Positions 10,032 through 19,334 of a stretch of 64,000 nt of DNA are shown here, piece after piece. Position 1 is the stretch's first letter. The number at the start of each line of letters is the position of its first letter. The notes beneath the pieces are model-generated. The model saw nothing but the letters and a program-made list of their open reading frames with translations, was not told the origin of the DNA and ran no database searches. The position numbers were made by a program, and so were the translations under genes. The stretch comes from Axinella damicornis (Eukaryota; Porifera; Demospongiae; Axinellida; Axinellidae), in NCBI GenBank assembly GCA_963931865.1, contig OZ007505.1:9049415-9113414 (forward strand). The letters run 5' to 3'.

Positions 10032-10910
10032 TTGAGTGCACTGAAACTTGCACTGACAAGGGGAATGGCTGAGCTCAAAGAAAAGAAACGTGAGTTGGAA
10101 GCTGAGAAGAGATTGCTTAATCGCAAACAAATGCAAGCTCAGTGGTACAACAAGAAGAAATCGTCAGCTTCAAATTCCACTCCCTCTACACCTCTTAATT
10201 TCCCAGACATCCCGCTCTACTACACCGTCATCACGTTCCACTACACCACTTCCCTTGTCGTCACGCTCTACTACACCTCTTCCCTTGTCTCCCATGTCTC
10301 ACTCTGATTCTACTGTCTATGTCGGTTCTTCTAGTGATCAGGAAGAGTTTCACTCGTCATTTGAACGGTCATTTAGCCCCCCACCATTTTCTCCTTCCCA
10401 ACTACGCCGAACCCACCAACATTCACACTTACTGCCCTCAACTGCCCAATCGTCTAACACTGTCACTCCTCAGGTGTCAGACGATCAGCATTTTTGGTAA
10501 GGCCTCCCCAGGTGTCACTGGAACTGGGGAGGCCGGTTGTGGATTTGGTTACAGTGTATACCCAAGAAGCCAAGAAATTAGCTCATGAGCCTTGTTCAAA
10601 GCAAGTATCGGATGGTGTTTACATTTCAGCTTTCTCTCAACTGTCTCTAGCTGAGTATATTCAAGCACGCCAGAAATATTGCTCCTATACGCACTCACAA
10701 CGATGTTCAGAGTGCACTAGGATGCTCGAGGTTGCTGTAACCATTCATGAGAGGGGCTACTGTATGCTTGGTAAAGCTTCCCGCCATGTGTCACCTGCTA
10801 TTATATACATATTCTGCAGAATGTGCTCGAAGAAAGTTCTTGCAGATGCCTCTTTCAAGTGTTCGGATAGGGAAGCCTTGCAATGGGAAATCATTCAGTG
10901 TACTTCTTGA
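10032..10910 (+). pseudogene. Coiled-coil, S/T/P-rich and Cys-rich frames of the nested transposon
   Basis: Three stretches follow one another. First is a charged coiled-coil-like piece (MAELKEKKRELEAEKRLL). Second is a Ser/Thr/Pro-rich piece with repeated SRSTTP, in a different frame, so at least one frameshift lies near 10190. After a possible donor (TTTTG/GTAAGG, 10498) comes a frame of about 135 residues from 10494, with paired cysteines (QRCSECTRM, CRMCSKK). I do not recognise a family. The frame changes suggest decay, although unseen introns could account for part of them. Confidence 0.3.
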
Positions 10911-11313
10911 AAGTTTTCCTGGCATTCAGAACTTTAAAATCAGCCACTTATTAAATGGACTGGTGGAAATCAGCAAAATTCACAATCCGAAACAAAGAGT
11001 TTTGCAGCAAGCATTTCATATATTACTATAGTTGTACGGTCACTGGTTGAGTTTCAGACAATGTAGTATTGCTTTACAAGTTTCATTCAGTTTTGCTCTG
11101 AAAGGAGAAAGAAAAGAAAAACATATCCATATCATCAAATCCCCTAGTGCAAATAGGGGGAAGGCAGAGGTATTTGACAACGGGGGCGGGGGTTAAACAT
11201 TTCCTGTTGTCAAATCCCCTCATTGCCCCTATATACTCTGGGTGGGGTATAGTGGGGCTTATCATTGATAGGTGCATAAAAGTAGTCTGCTAGTTCCTTC
11301 GAGGCAGAGACTG

Positions 11314-11533
11314 ATGGCTGAATCGACTTTGCGCGGTCCTCCACCAAGAAAAAACCCCCGATCAGATGTGTGGGAGTACTTCGAGGCGGTGCAAGGAGAA
11401 AAAAAGTGAAATGCTTGCTGTGCAACCCGCACAAAGAGATTGCGTTCCACGGAAGTATTATTAATAACGAAGGTAGAATCTTCGCAGCCTATGTAAACGA
11501 ACCTTCGAAGGTAAAAATACAACCTTCGTTTAT
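11314..11533 (+). pseudogene. BED zinc-finger fragment of a hAT transposase
   Basis: An ATG at 11314 starts MAESTLRGPPPRK, and the BED signature follows: SDVWEYFE, then KCLLCNPH and IAFHGS. BED fingers occur at the N terminus of many hAT transposases and bind DNA. Here an A-run is one base short (near 11400), giving a TGA in frame 0 and continuing in another frame. The His-containing end of the finger and the catalytic region are missing, and the frame runs straight into the terminal repeat. It is dead. Confidence 0.6.
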
Positions 11534-11568
11534 GCCCTGACCCTTATTGAAATACTTGTCTTTCGTAG

Positions 11569-11701
11569 TGGCTATGCAATGCTTTTCTTGGCTACTTTGA
11601 TGAATGAGAGAGAGATCGCTGGTCTACCTGGTCTTGAGAAGGAGGAGAAACTGAAACTTGGCTTGAGCAGAGAGACACTACAAGGCTTGAGAATTACTGG
11701 T
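11569..11701 (+). other. Isolated exon-like open stretch
   Basis: A good acceptor (CTTGTCTTTCGTAG) precedes an open frame reading SGYAMLFLATLMNEREI, and it ends at a GTGAGA donor after LRITG. It lies immediately outside the hAT right end, so the hAT element would sit in the preceding intron. I do not recognise the peptide and found no partner exons with confidence. It could belong to a host gene or an older transposon. Confidence 0.3.
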
Positions 11702-11874
11702 GAGATCGATACCTACTGTTTTAAGACCATCATAAACTGAAATTTATTTAATGAGCTTTAATGAAGGTTAACATGGAGGGGGGCGGGGCAGCAGGTAAGG
11801 CGCGCCCATTGGCTGAGAGTACACATGCGCACAAGTAGTTTCCCATGGTGATGTTATTCCACACCAGCTGCAAC

Positions 11875-11916
11875 CATAGATAATAGAATACTCACGTGAG
11901 TATTCTATTATCTATG
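11875..11916. repeat. 42-bp perfect palindrome flanked by 8-bp direct repeats
   Basis: The two 21-bp halves around CACGTG are exact reverse complements (11875-11895 and 11896-11916). CTGCAACC occurs at 11868-11875 and again at 11917-11924, overlapping the palindrome by one base. This is the expected look of an insertion of about 41 bp with an 8-bp target duplication. Confidence 0.85.
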
Positions 11917-12039
11917 CTGCAACCAAGTGCCAGTTACAGGGAGTGAATCTGAACGGGCTTGAAAAAAAAAAAAACAGCAAAAAGCAGCGCTACTGCAACG
12001 AACCAGTGAAGGACATCTACCGCGAACGACGAACGCACT

Positions 12040-13890
12040 ATGGCAGATGACCAAGAAACCACTAGCACGTCGTCCAAGTCGGGCAGCCCCGCCCATAAGT
12101 TGACGCCGTGGTCCCCTGTTAACATCCAAGCCGTCGCTGAGCAAGTGGCCCGGTATCTAGCTGCTGCTGGGACTTCGGCTGATGCCGCCGGTACGGAGGG
12201 CTCAGCTGGTAAGTCGTAGGATAAAATATTGTAGCACCGGGTCTCTCAGCTCCCCACAGAGCGTGAACTATGGTCCGTACAGGTTCTCATTCGTGCATGC
12301 GGTTGCTATAGCTAGCTATGTGATTCGAAAGATATTAATTTTGTTCAAGCAGGCTTGCAAATAAAGTGAGCAGTTTTGGCCAGTTAACGGTTGGCATTAG
12401 CTGGTGTTACAGCGGCTGGCGTGCAGGTCTATGTGACGGCTGGAACTGGCAGCGGGCAGCAAGGGCAGAAGGCAGGCCTTGCAGGATTGCAGAGCTGTGC
12501 TGGTTCAGAATGCAAGTCCACGGTGCCGGTGGCAGAAAAAGCAGAGTTCAGCTGTGCATGAAGTTAATTTCAAAGAGCTGGCTCGCTGGTACCAAGAGCG
12601 AGTTGCCGAGTGCAGCCCCTTGCATGGTAGCTCGGGGGCATGCAGAGCTGGACGACGCAGCAACAGCAGTGCATTTCTGGCAACTGGAACCCATTTGCAG
12701 AGTTGGGGCAGGTTAAGCTTGTCTGAGCAGGCAGCTGCGGGATCATTCAGAGCTGTTTACAAAAACAAACAAACAGCAACAACAACAACAAACAAAAAAA
12801 AAAGCAGTTAACTGCACAGGTGCTGGGCCAGTGCATGAAAAATGAATGCATGTCTGTCTTCTAGCTATGTCTATATTGCATACAAGCATGACGGATGATT
12901 GTCCATGCAAGAAACATTAAGCAGGGGTCACATGCAAGAAACATTAAGCAGGGGTCACATGCAGTAAGGTGACTTGCTATTTTTGCTGCAGGAGCTGAGG
13001 CTGGTTCATTGCCAGAGAACATAAGTGTCATGAAGCCAGATGCCACTACAACATCAAAAGCTGCATTGGCTGAATCAGCTACCGTAATCGGCCAAACAAG
13101 CCAAAGCTCCCTATCCCTGGTTGCTGCACTCTCTTCCCTCAGCAAGCCAGTTGCGGAAGTTGCGCTGGGCAGGGGAATTCCTCCCCTACCCCGAAAGCTG
13201 GTCGAAAAAATGCTGGCATGGAAGTACATTGATCTGGCAGAGTTGCCACCAGCAAGGGGTAACACAGTGAAGCATGCCGGGCAGCTATCTCCAAATGTCT
13301 TGCTGGTGCAGTCGGTGGAGGTTTTGCGAACCCAACAAAGGCTGATCCCGGACATTACCATCTGGGTGCAATGTTTTGGAATCTATGCAAGCGTACTGGC
13401 CACACAGTTCCCCCAGCATGTGCCAGAGCTGTTGGCGTATATGGGGGACATCATCAAAGCAAGCAAGCAGTTCAAGTGGCCTTCGTGGGTGATATACGAT
13501 GCTGCATATCGTCAGTGCATGGAGGAGACTGGTCAGAAAGACTGGTCGAAGGTGGATCCAAGCATATACGCTCGGTCGTTCACTGGATGGGCAAAAACAT
13601 CCTCCTGGTGTACATGGTGTGTGAGTTTGGACCACGATAACGCCACCTGTCCTTTCAATGCTGCAATCACTCAGCATCATCGTCATAACCCGACTCGCAG
13701 GATGCAGCCATACCCCACCCAGCTGAGGAACAGCGATCAGACATGCATCAAGTACAACCGTTATAACGGTGATTGCAAGTTTGGTGAGAACTGCAAGTTC
13801 AGGCATGTTTGCAGCTCTTGTGGGGGCGGCCACCCCAAATCGAAGTGCAAGAGTGATAGCCAGGCAGGCTCGTCGTCCTCTTCTACATGA
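12040..13890 (+). CDS. Gag-like protein of the DIRS/Ngaro element, one intron
   Basis: Exon 1 is 12040-12208 (MADDQETTSTSSKSGSP start) and exon 2 is 12992-13890. The donor GCTG/GTAAGT and acceptor TTGCTGCAG join in frame as GSA-G-AEAGSLPE, giving about 355 residues. The C terminus has a CCCH-type finger (CKFGENCKFRH) followed by a CCHC-like knuckle (CSSCGGGHPKSKC), as expected for RNA binding by Gag. A central part (SWVIYDAAYRQ, YARSFTGWAK) resembles Gag-like proteins of other DIRS elements. The intron contains a doubled 26-bp repeat (about 12905-12960). An unspliced start could give a shorter product beginning inside exon 2. Confidence 0.75.
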
Positions 13891-14093
13891 AGGGCACTGC
13901 ATGTGCTGGCAGTACAGCGGCACTGCAAACAGAAGCAAGCGGGACTACTATGTCTAGACATGTGTGCCTATTATAATAGCCATTAATATTGAGTGTCCCT
14001 ACAACTCAATCAAGTCACTATCTCAGTTAATCAGCCAGTTCATTGTGAGGCTGGGGAGGGAGAGACCTCTAAGCTAGATGCAGTAAGTAATGC

Positions 14094-15858
14094 ATGATGT
14101 TATGCAGTCTCCTCCACTCATCTGCAGCGGAGGGTTCAACGGCAGGGTACTTGTACACACCTCACCTGGTGGCTCTGGACCAATGCAAGCCAGAGTATTC
14201 CCAGGATCTTCCAGACGTCATGCGACATATCCAGACCCCCCTAGTCTGGGAATCCTGGAAGGCAGCCTTGTCAGAGCACCCCAACAGAAATTACACGGAG
14301 TATCTGTTAAGTGGCATCAAGAATGGGTTCCGTATTGGTTATAGCCACACTACCTGTAAGTGCCGTGCAGCCAGGGGAAACATGGTGTCAACTCTGGAAA
14401 ATCCAGAAGTGGTTGATGAATACCTGACCAAAGAACTGCAGGAGGGAAGGATAGCAGATATAACTGACAACGCAGGTCTGCTCCCCATTCAAACTAGCCC
14501 GTTGGGGGTAATCCCCCCAAAAACATACCCCAGGGAAGTGGCGCCTTATTTTAGATCTGTCCAGCCCAAAGGAGGTCAGTGTAAATGACGGCATTGAGAA
14601 AGAACTCTGTTCATTATCTTACATTTCAGTGGATGATGTCGCCAAGCATGTCTTGGAAGTGGGTTCGGGTGCCAGAATGGCAAAGGTAGACATAAGGAGT
14701 GCATATCGTCATGTGCCAGTGCACCCAAATGATCGCCTGCTGTTAGGAATGCGGTGGAGAGACCACATTTTTGTGGACAAAGTCCTACCATTTGGACTCC
14801 GTTCTGCCCCAAAGATTTTTAATTCCATTGCAGATGCACTTGAATGGGTCATCAAAACCCGAGGAGTTGCTAGGGTGGATCACTATTTGGATGACTTCAT
14901 TACAGTAGGTGAACCAGACCAGGATACATGCGCACACAATTTGCAGATAATCCTGGAGGTATGCAGGGAGCTGGGTGTCACGGTAGCAGTGAAAAAATGC
15001 GAGGGTCCAACTTGCTGCATCATCTATTTAGGAGTTGAGATTGACAGTGTCAAGATGGAAATGCGATTGCCTCAGGAGAAGTTAGCTCGTCTTACAGAAA
15101 CTATTAGACAGTGGAGAGGTCGTAAAGCGTGCACCAAAAGAGAGTTGCTTTCCCTGATAGGACAGCTCAGCCACGCATGCAAAGTGGTCAAACCTGGTAG
15201 GGCATTCCTTAGCCAGATGATTCGGCTCTCTACAGTGGCAAAACAGCTAGACCACCACATCCGCCTTAATCAGGCTTTTCGCTCGGATCTAGAGTGGTGG
15301 TTTAGGTTTCTATCAGAGTGGAATGGAGTATCGTTGCTATGGGAGGCCCAGCAGCCTTCGTGTGTGGTCACATCAGATGCATCTGGATCGTGGGGTTGTG
15401 GTGCGTTCTGGCAATCTCAGTGGTTTCAACTCCAGTGGCCAGAGAATTTTCCCTCATTCCACATCGCAGTGAAGGAACTCATCCCTTTAGTCATAGCAGC
15501 AGCAGTGTGGGGTCGGCAATGGGGTAAACAGCATGTGCAATTCAAGTGCGATAACTCAGCTGTAGTGGCTATCATAAACGGAGGCTACAGCAAAGATCGA
15601 GAAATCATGCATCTAATGAGATGCCTCCACTTTCTGTCAGCACGATTCCATTTTCGCTTCACGGCGGAACACATTAAAGGTACACTCAACACAGCTGCGG
15701 ATGCACTTTCACGAGACTGTCTATCACTTTTCCAGGAACTGCTTCCCACAGCCAACAACGATCCCACTCAGATTCCCAGCATCCTCAGGGATCTACTAAT
15801 GATCCACAAACCCGATTGGATGTCAACCAATTGGACGGTTCTGTTCAATACTATTTAA
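14094..15858 (+). pseudogene. Reverse transcriptase-RNase H of the DIRS/Ngaro element, one frameshift
   Basis: The upstream part (14094 to about 14520) ends in LPIQTSPLGVIPP. One missing base in an A-run (five where six would keep frame, 14518-14522) shifts the frame. The next frame continues HTPGKWRLILDLS and on through SVDDVAKHV to 15858. RT motifs seen are AKVDIRSAYRHVPVH (motif A Asp), LRSAPKIFNSIADAL (motif B) and the catalytic YLDDF. RNase H follows with VTSDASGSWGCG, ELIPLV, KCDNSAVVAI and NTAADALSRD, carrying its acidic residues. Apart from the frameshift it looks complete, so the copy may be recently inactivated, or the shift may be a sequencing slip in a homopolymer. Confidence 0.85.
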
Positions 15859-16796
15859 GCCAGTCAATTGCACCATCGACCCGCAGATCTTACAATGCCG
15901 GTCAAAAGCGGTATGAAAAATTCTGTAGCATGCTTGGAAGAGCACCACTGCCTGTATCTGAAACCCAGTTGTGTCAGTTTTGTGCATTTATTGCAGATCA
16001 AGGTTTGTCTCATCAAACTATAAAATGTTATTTATCAGCTGTACGGTATCACCAGATATTCAGTGGCCTTCCAGACCCAGGGATCTGTAGAATGGTTAGA
16101 TTAGAACAGTTGCTGAAGGGGATCAAGTCTGTGCAAGCTAGGCTGAAGAAAAATCAGAGACCACGCCTACCTATTACACCCATGATTCTGAAACGCATGA
16201 AGGCAGTATGGATCCCCACGGGAAACCTGACAATCAAGCAAGACAGCAGAATGTTGTGGGCCGCATGCTCTTTATGCTTTTTCGGATTCTTCAGGGCAGG
16301 GGAGCTGATGTCTCCATCTGCTTCAAGTTATGATCCAGAGACTCACCTCACATTCAGGGATGTGGCCGTTGACAATGTGAAGGCTCCATCATTAATCCAA
16401 ATTCGCCTCAAGGCCTCTAAGACCGACCCCTTCCGGGAGGGAGTGGATGTGTATGTTGGAAAGACAGGGAATGATATCTGCCCAGTTTCAGCAATGACAG
16501 CATACTTGTCAAGCAGAGGGGGAAAAGATGGTCCCCTGTTCCACTTTGAGGATGGCACTTTCCTGACTAGGGACCGCTTTGTTTCAGCAGTGAGAGAAGC
16601 CTTGAAGATCATAGGGATCGATCCCTCAAAGTACTCAGGTCATAGTTTTCGTCGAGGAGCTGCCACCACTGCGCAAAGTCGTGGGATCACTGACGTCACA
16701 ATCAAGATGCTCGGAAGGTGGAAAAGTTCAGCCTACACACGCTACATCCAAACTCCAAGGAGTCAACTGGCAGCTTTCTCGTCACAACTAGCATAG
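15816..16796 (+). CDS. Tyrosine recombinase of the DIRS/Ngaro element
   Basis: A 326-residue frame starting MDVNQLDGSVQ overlaps the end of the RNase H frame by 43 bp. The N-terminal SAM-like DNA-binding part includes STRRSYNAGQKRYEKFC and HQTIKCYLSAVRYH. The catalytic residues of the family are all visible: Arg in FFRAGELM, Lys in LKASKTDPF, His-x-x-Arg in GHSFRRGAA, Trp in LGRWKSSAY (where many members have His) and the nucleophilic Tyr in YTRYIQT. It would insert the element's circular cDNA by site-specific recombination. No in-frame stop or frameshift is present, so it could be functional. Confidence 0.92.
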   Translation: MDVNQLDGSVQYYLSQSIAPSTRRSYNAGQKRYEKFCSMLGRAPLPVSETQLCQFCAFIADQGLSHQTIKCYLSAVRYHQIFSGLPDPGICRMVRLEQLLKGIKSVQARLKKNQRPRLPITPMILKRMKAVWIPTGNLTIKQDSRMLWAACSLCFFGFFRAGELMSPSASSYDPETHLTFRDVAVDNVKAPSLIQIRLKASKTDPFREGVDVYVGKTGNDICPVSAMTAYLSSRGGKDGPLFHFEDGTFLTRDRFVSAVREALKIIGIDPSKYSGHSFRRGAATTAQSRGITDVTIKMLGRWKSSAYTRYIQTPRSQLAAFSSQLA

Positions 16797-17112
16797 CTAC
16801 ATGGACAGCTAAGTGTACCCATTACTGGCACTCAATCCTGTTGGCTATATCCTATAATTGTTTTTTTTTTTTGGAGGGCTTGTAAGGTTGCACCTTACAT
16901 GGGTGGATTTTCATGTACAAGACCTAATTAGGGTCTGTACATTACATAAGCCCTTCCAAACAACATACAGAAAGCATTCCAACAGGGCTTGAAAAATATA
17001 TAAGCATGTAGATCTAGAATTGCTTGGGCAACCCCCCTTCAGGGCCTACTGCCAAACACAACATTAATATGTGCTGATTTGGAATCCCGAACATGTTAAC
17101 CACACGTAAATA
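16797..17112. other. Likely 3' region of the retroelement, hairpin-rich
   Basis: A T-run (16861-16872) is followed by GGAGGGCTTGTAAGG, which pairs imperfectly with CATAAGCCCTTCC (16946-16958). Nested within is a stem TGTACAAGACC / GGGTCTGTACA (16914-16943). Such folds are expected at the ends of DIRS-type elements. No gene is visible. Confidence 0.4.
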
Positions 17113-17983
17113 GTGAACTCATTCACCGAGCTAGGACCCCAACTCTGGAGACTAACTGATGTGAAGTATCTACTGAGTGAAGTATTTTCTCAAGATCCGC
17201 TTGAACGCTACTTTTCTCGCCAGGGGGAAGCAATGATAACCCTACAGCCTACTAGGTCCCATACAATGCAGCCACGCTTGTACAGCAGCAGTCAGTGTAT
17301 CATGATTTGAAGACTATGAATGGTTCAGCTGATCAGCATGAACCCAACCTACGCCATTCGATACATGACAGGATATGTGGCTGTCAAGCTGCTGAAGCGG
17401 TACGAGAAGCTGTCGACCCATCCACAAATGCATGTAAAGCAAACGCTTTTTGTTCGTGTACTGAAGGGGATGAGTGCAGCAGGTCAGCCTACCACAGTCG
17501 AGTCTCTCTCAGATTATACCCGTCTCTGGACTGAGTTAATAGATCGTGGAGGCCTTTACCACATCAGTGATGAGGTACGTATACCACTGTACAAGTACTA
17601 CTACATTTAGGAAGTGTTACATTGTGTGTAATTCTTCACCTTTTTTCTGATGTTCTGCACTAAGTTTTTTGCCTAATGGAAGAAGTGGAGGTTGTTGTTC
17701 GCTGCCACCTCAGTGCACAGAGTATGCGGACCTACAATCAAGACACGGACATTCATTCATGCATGCCATGAGAACAAACTCTGTTCTATGCTGTTGGGAA
17801 ACAATTGCTCACAGCATTACCCCTACATATGAACAGTACAGCATTGAACTGCTAAAGGCTGTGATCAGTCTGTTGGTGTTCGTATGTACCCATGCATTTG
17901 CCAAAGGATGGAGAATGAAGTTCGAAAGAAAATATAAGAAAGGCACAAGAAAGTCACTCCGGCCCCAAAGAATTGATGACTAG
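17113..17983 (+). pseudogene. Fragments of a DNA-transposon protein, family uncertain
   Basis: Three pieces in different frames appear to belong together. The first contains SEVFSQDPLERYFSRQG, similar to the DPLE-x-x-F-x-x-x-R motif near the end of P-element/THAP9-like transposases. The second (17326-17608) reads AIRYMTGYVAVKLLKRYEK and LIDRGGLYHISDEV. The third ends AFAKGWRMKFERKYKKGTRK then stop (17983). The spacing and frame changes could be introns or decay. I am confident that it is transposon-derived but not of the superfamily. Confidence 0.5.
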
Positions 17984-18069
17984 TCATTGTGATGTATGTG
18001 TGTTACGTAATTTTATATAGACAGATTCTTGTATAACATAATAATTATGCATGACATGTAAACTCCACT

Positions 18070-18165
18070 CAACTGGTCACTCTTTTGCTAAAGAATGGAC
18101 GACTAAGTTTGAAAGGAAATACAAGAAGGGAACAAGAAAATCTTTACAACCAGAAAGAGAATAAC
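18070..18165 (+). pseudogene. Second copy of the transposase C-terminal segment
   Basis: LVTLLLKN is read in one frame, but the homologous frame gives GHSFAKEWTTKFERKYKKGTR and ends in TAA at 18165. It parallels the end of the preceding fragment (AFAKGWRMKFERKYKKGTRK, 17905-17983) with several substitutions. The last exon therefore seems to have been duplicated in tandem, either before insertion or by overlap of two element copies. Confidence 0.5.
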
Positions 18166-18674
18166 AATATTATGTCATGTGTTTAGATCAGTTTGTTTTC
18201 TGTAGCTAATTCTGCTTTATTGGAAGTGGTTGAGACACAACACACACTTCTCTCGCATGGTGAGTGGTGCCACTGCATCACCACAGGTACTGTTGAGTTG
18301 CTCAACTGCATCAGCTTTCATCTTCTTGGGAACTCTGTCCATCAGCAACTGCAGTGCTAGCTGGGACTCCACCCGAAATGGCTCTGGGACTTTAACTCAG
18401 TCACGACAGTCTTGTTGACAGCATCAATATTTCTCAGTTTATGGAAGCTGCTCCATACACAGGCCTGCGCATCTGAAGGCAGCCTGAACTTGTTCCAGAG
18501 ACAATACAGTTGTGGAGTCTCATTACAAGGTACACAGCAATGTCTGTCACACACACATCTTCGCACGTTTTCTCAATGTAACACAGATGGTCACATTAAT
18601 TCTTCCCCCTTGGGGAGCGCTTGATCATGGGCTCCCTCTGTAGTACTGAAACACAACCCAGAAAAAGTGTAGTG
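18166..18674. other. Unassigned sequence
   Basis: Minus-strand frames such as SFHKLRNIDAVNKTVVTE (near 18400) and MDRVPKKMKADAVEQLNS (near 18310) have protein-like composition but lie in different frames and lack clear splice sites. They may be further pieces of the neighbouring transposon. No confident gene. Confidence 0.3.
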
Positions 18675-18983
18675 TAGGGCTGTGCAATAATTTATTTATT
18701 ATCGTAATAAAGATATTGGATATCGATTATCGTGATAATGACACGTGACATTAATAGTTCCTAAACGGCACTACAACCTTGCTGTTTCCTGTGTAGAACA
18801 TGTTACCGTTAACCACTGCCACTAAGACGTGTTCTATATGGACTAGCCACGTCAATACTGGAAAAAGATGCGTTAATGTTGTCACATTTGTAGTAGTTCG
18901 CATACTGTGTAATTATCGTGATATTATCGTTATCGAGATAATTTCGTCCGTATTATCGCTTTTCCCATTATCGCCCAGGCCTA
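18675..18983. mobile_element. hAT-type MITE with perfect 8-bp target duplication
   Basis: The left end TAGGGCTGTGCAATAAT and the inverted right end (TAGGCCTGGGCGATAAT read on the minus strand) match, and the arms continue with shared TTATCG-rich sequence. GTGTAGTG flanks both sides exactly (18667-18674 and 18984-18991). The 309-bp element has no coding capacity. Confidence 0.9.
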
Positions 18984-19115
18984 GTGTAGTGCAGCCTGAT
19001 GTACCTCCCAAAGCTGCTTCACCGACAGGGGTTATGCGGGAATCAGAGACCTGTATGGCATGAAGTACTTGAATAAGCTTCTCAGTGACTCACACTCTGG
19101 CTTGTCATGTCGCTT

Positions 19116-19203
19116 CTTAGAGTGCTTCCAGCAGGCAAAAGGACCTTAGAGTGCTTCCAGCAGGCAAAAGGACCTTAGAGTGCTTCCAGCAGGCAAAAGG
19201 ACC
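19116..19203. repeat. 29-bp tandem repeat, three copies
   Basis: CTTAGAGTGCTTCCAGCAGG and its continuation CAAAAGGAC repeat three times in a row without change. It interrupts a minus-strand frame (next entry). Confidence 0.95.
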
Positions 19204-19334
19204 AGCTCTTCCTCACCTTCTACAGTTACTTTGTATAGGCCTAAGTTTTCGCTTTTGGTTAATTCGCTTTCTCCACTTGACTGAGAAGCGCTAACCCTCT
19301 CTTCGTCGACGTCCACCATGTCCACGGAAGCCAT
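19151..19334 (-). other. Possible first exon, acidic N terminus
   Basis: The minus strand opens at ATG (MASVDMVDVDEERVSASQSS) and continues through ELTKSENLGLYKV to LLPAGSTLRS, then enters the 29-bp repeats, where TAA follows. In a neighbouring frame the sequence beyond the repeats reads WKHSKKRHDKPECESLRS. The repeat expansion may have broken a reading frame. The protein is not recognised. Confidence 0.2.

Larger units (their letters stand above)
9375..11275 (+). mobile_element. Nested TIR element with 36-bp perfect terminal repeats
   Basis: GCACCTATCAATGATAAGCC begins a 36-bp repeat found exactly inverted at the right end. AT dinucleotides flank both ends, which would fit a 2-bp AT duplication such as reported for ISL2EU/IS4EU elements; this assignment is tentative. 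The interior carries several plus-strand exon-like frames, described separately. It lies inside the hAT arms, so it inserted after the hAT element. Confidence 0.7.
9237..11539. mobile_element. hAT-type DNA transposon, interrupted
   Basis: The left end CAGGGCGTAAACGAAGG and inverted right end CCTTCGTTTATGCCCTG match at 16 of 17 positions, and hAT elements often begin CAGGG. The flanks are ACCCTTAC (9229-9236) and ACCCTTAT (11540-11547), an 8-bp target duplication with one change, as expected for hAT. The motif TTCGAAGG recurs near both ends (9261, 9292, 11501), as sub-terminal transposase sites do. Between the arms sits a second TIR element (9375-11275) and a broken BED finger. Confidence 0.8.
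12040..16796 (+). mobile_element. Tyrosine-recombinase retrotransposon (DIRS/Ngaro-like)
   Basis: Gag-like, RT-RNase H and tyrosine recombinase frames follow one another on the plus strand, the order of DIRS-type elements, which integrate through a recombinase instead of a DDE integrase. No methyltransferase or SGNH hydrolase domain is visible, and the recombinase overlaps the RT frame by 43 bp. I could not find terminal inverted or split direct repeats with certainty. Coordinates cover the coding part only. Confidence 0.9.

Noticed and set aside
10494..10910. YqaJ-type nuclease or other named domain for the nested transposon frame
   Set aside because: Considered because the AT flanks resemble ISL2EU elements, but I could not point to catalytic residues of that family.
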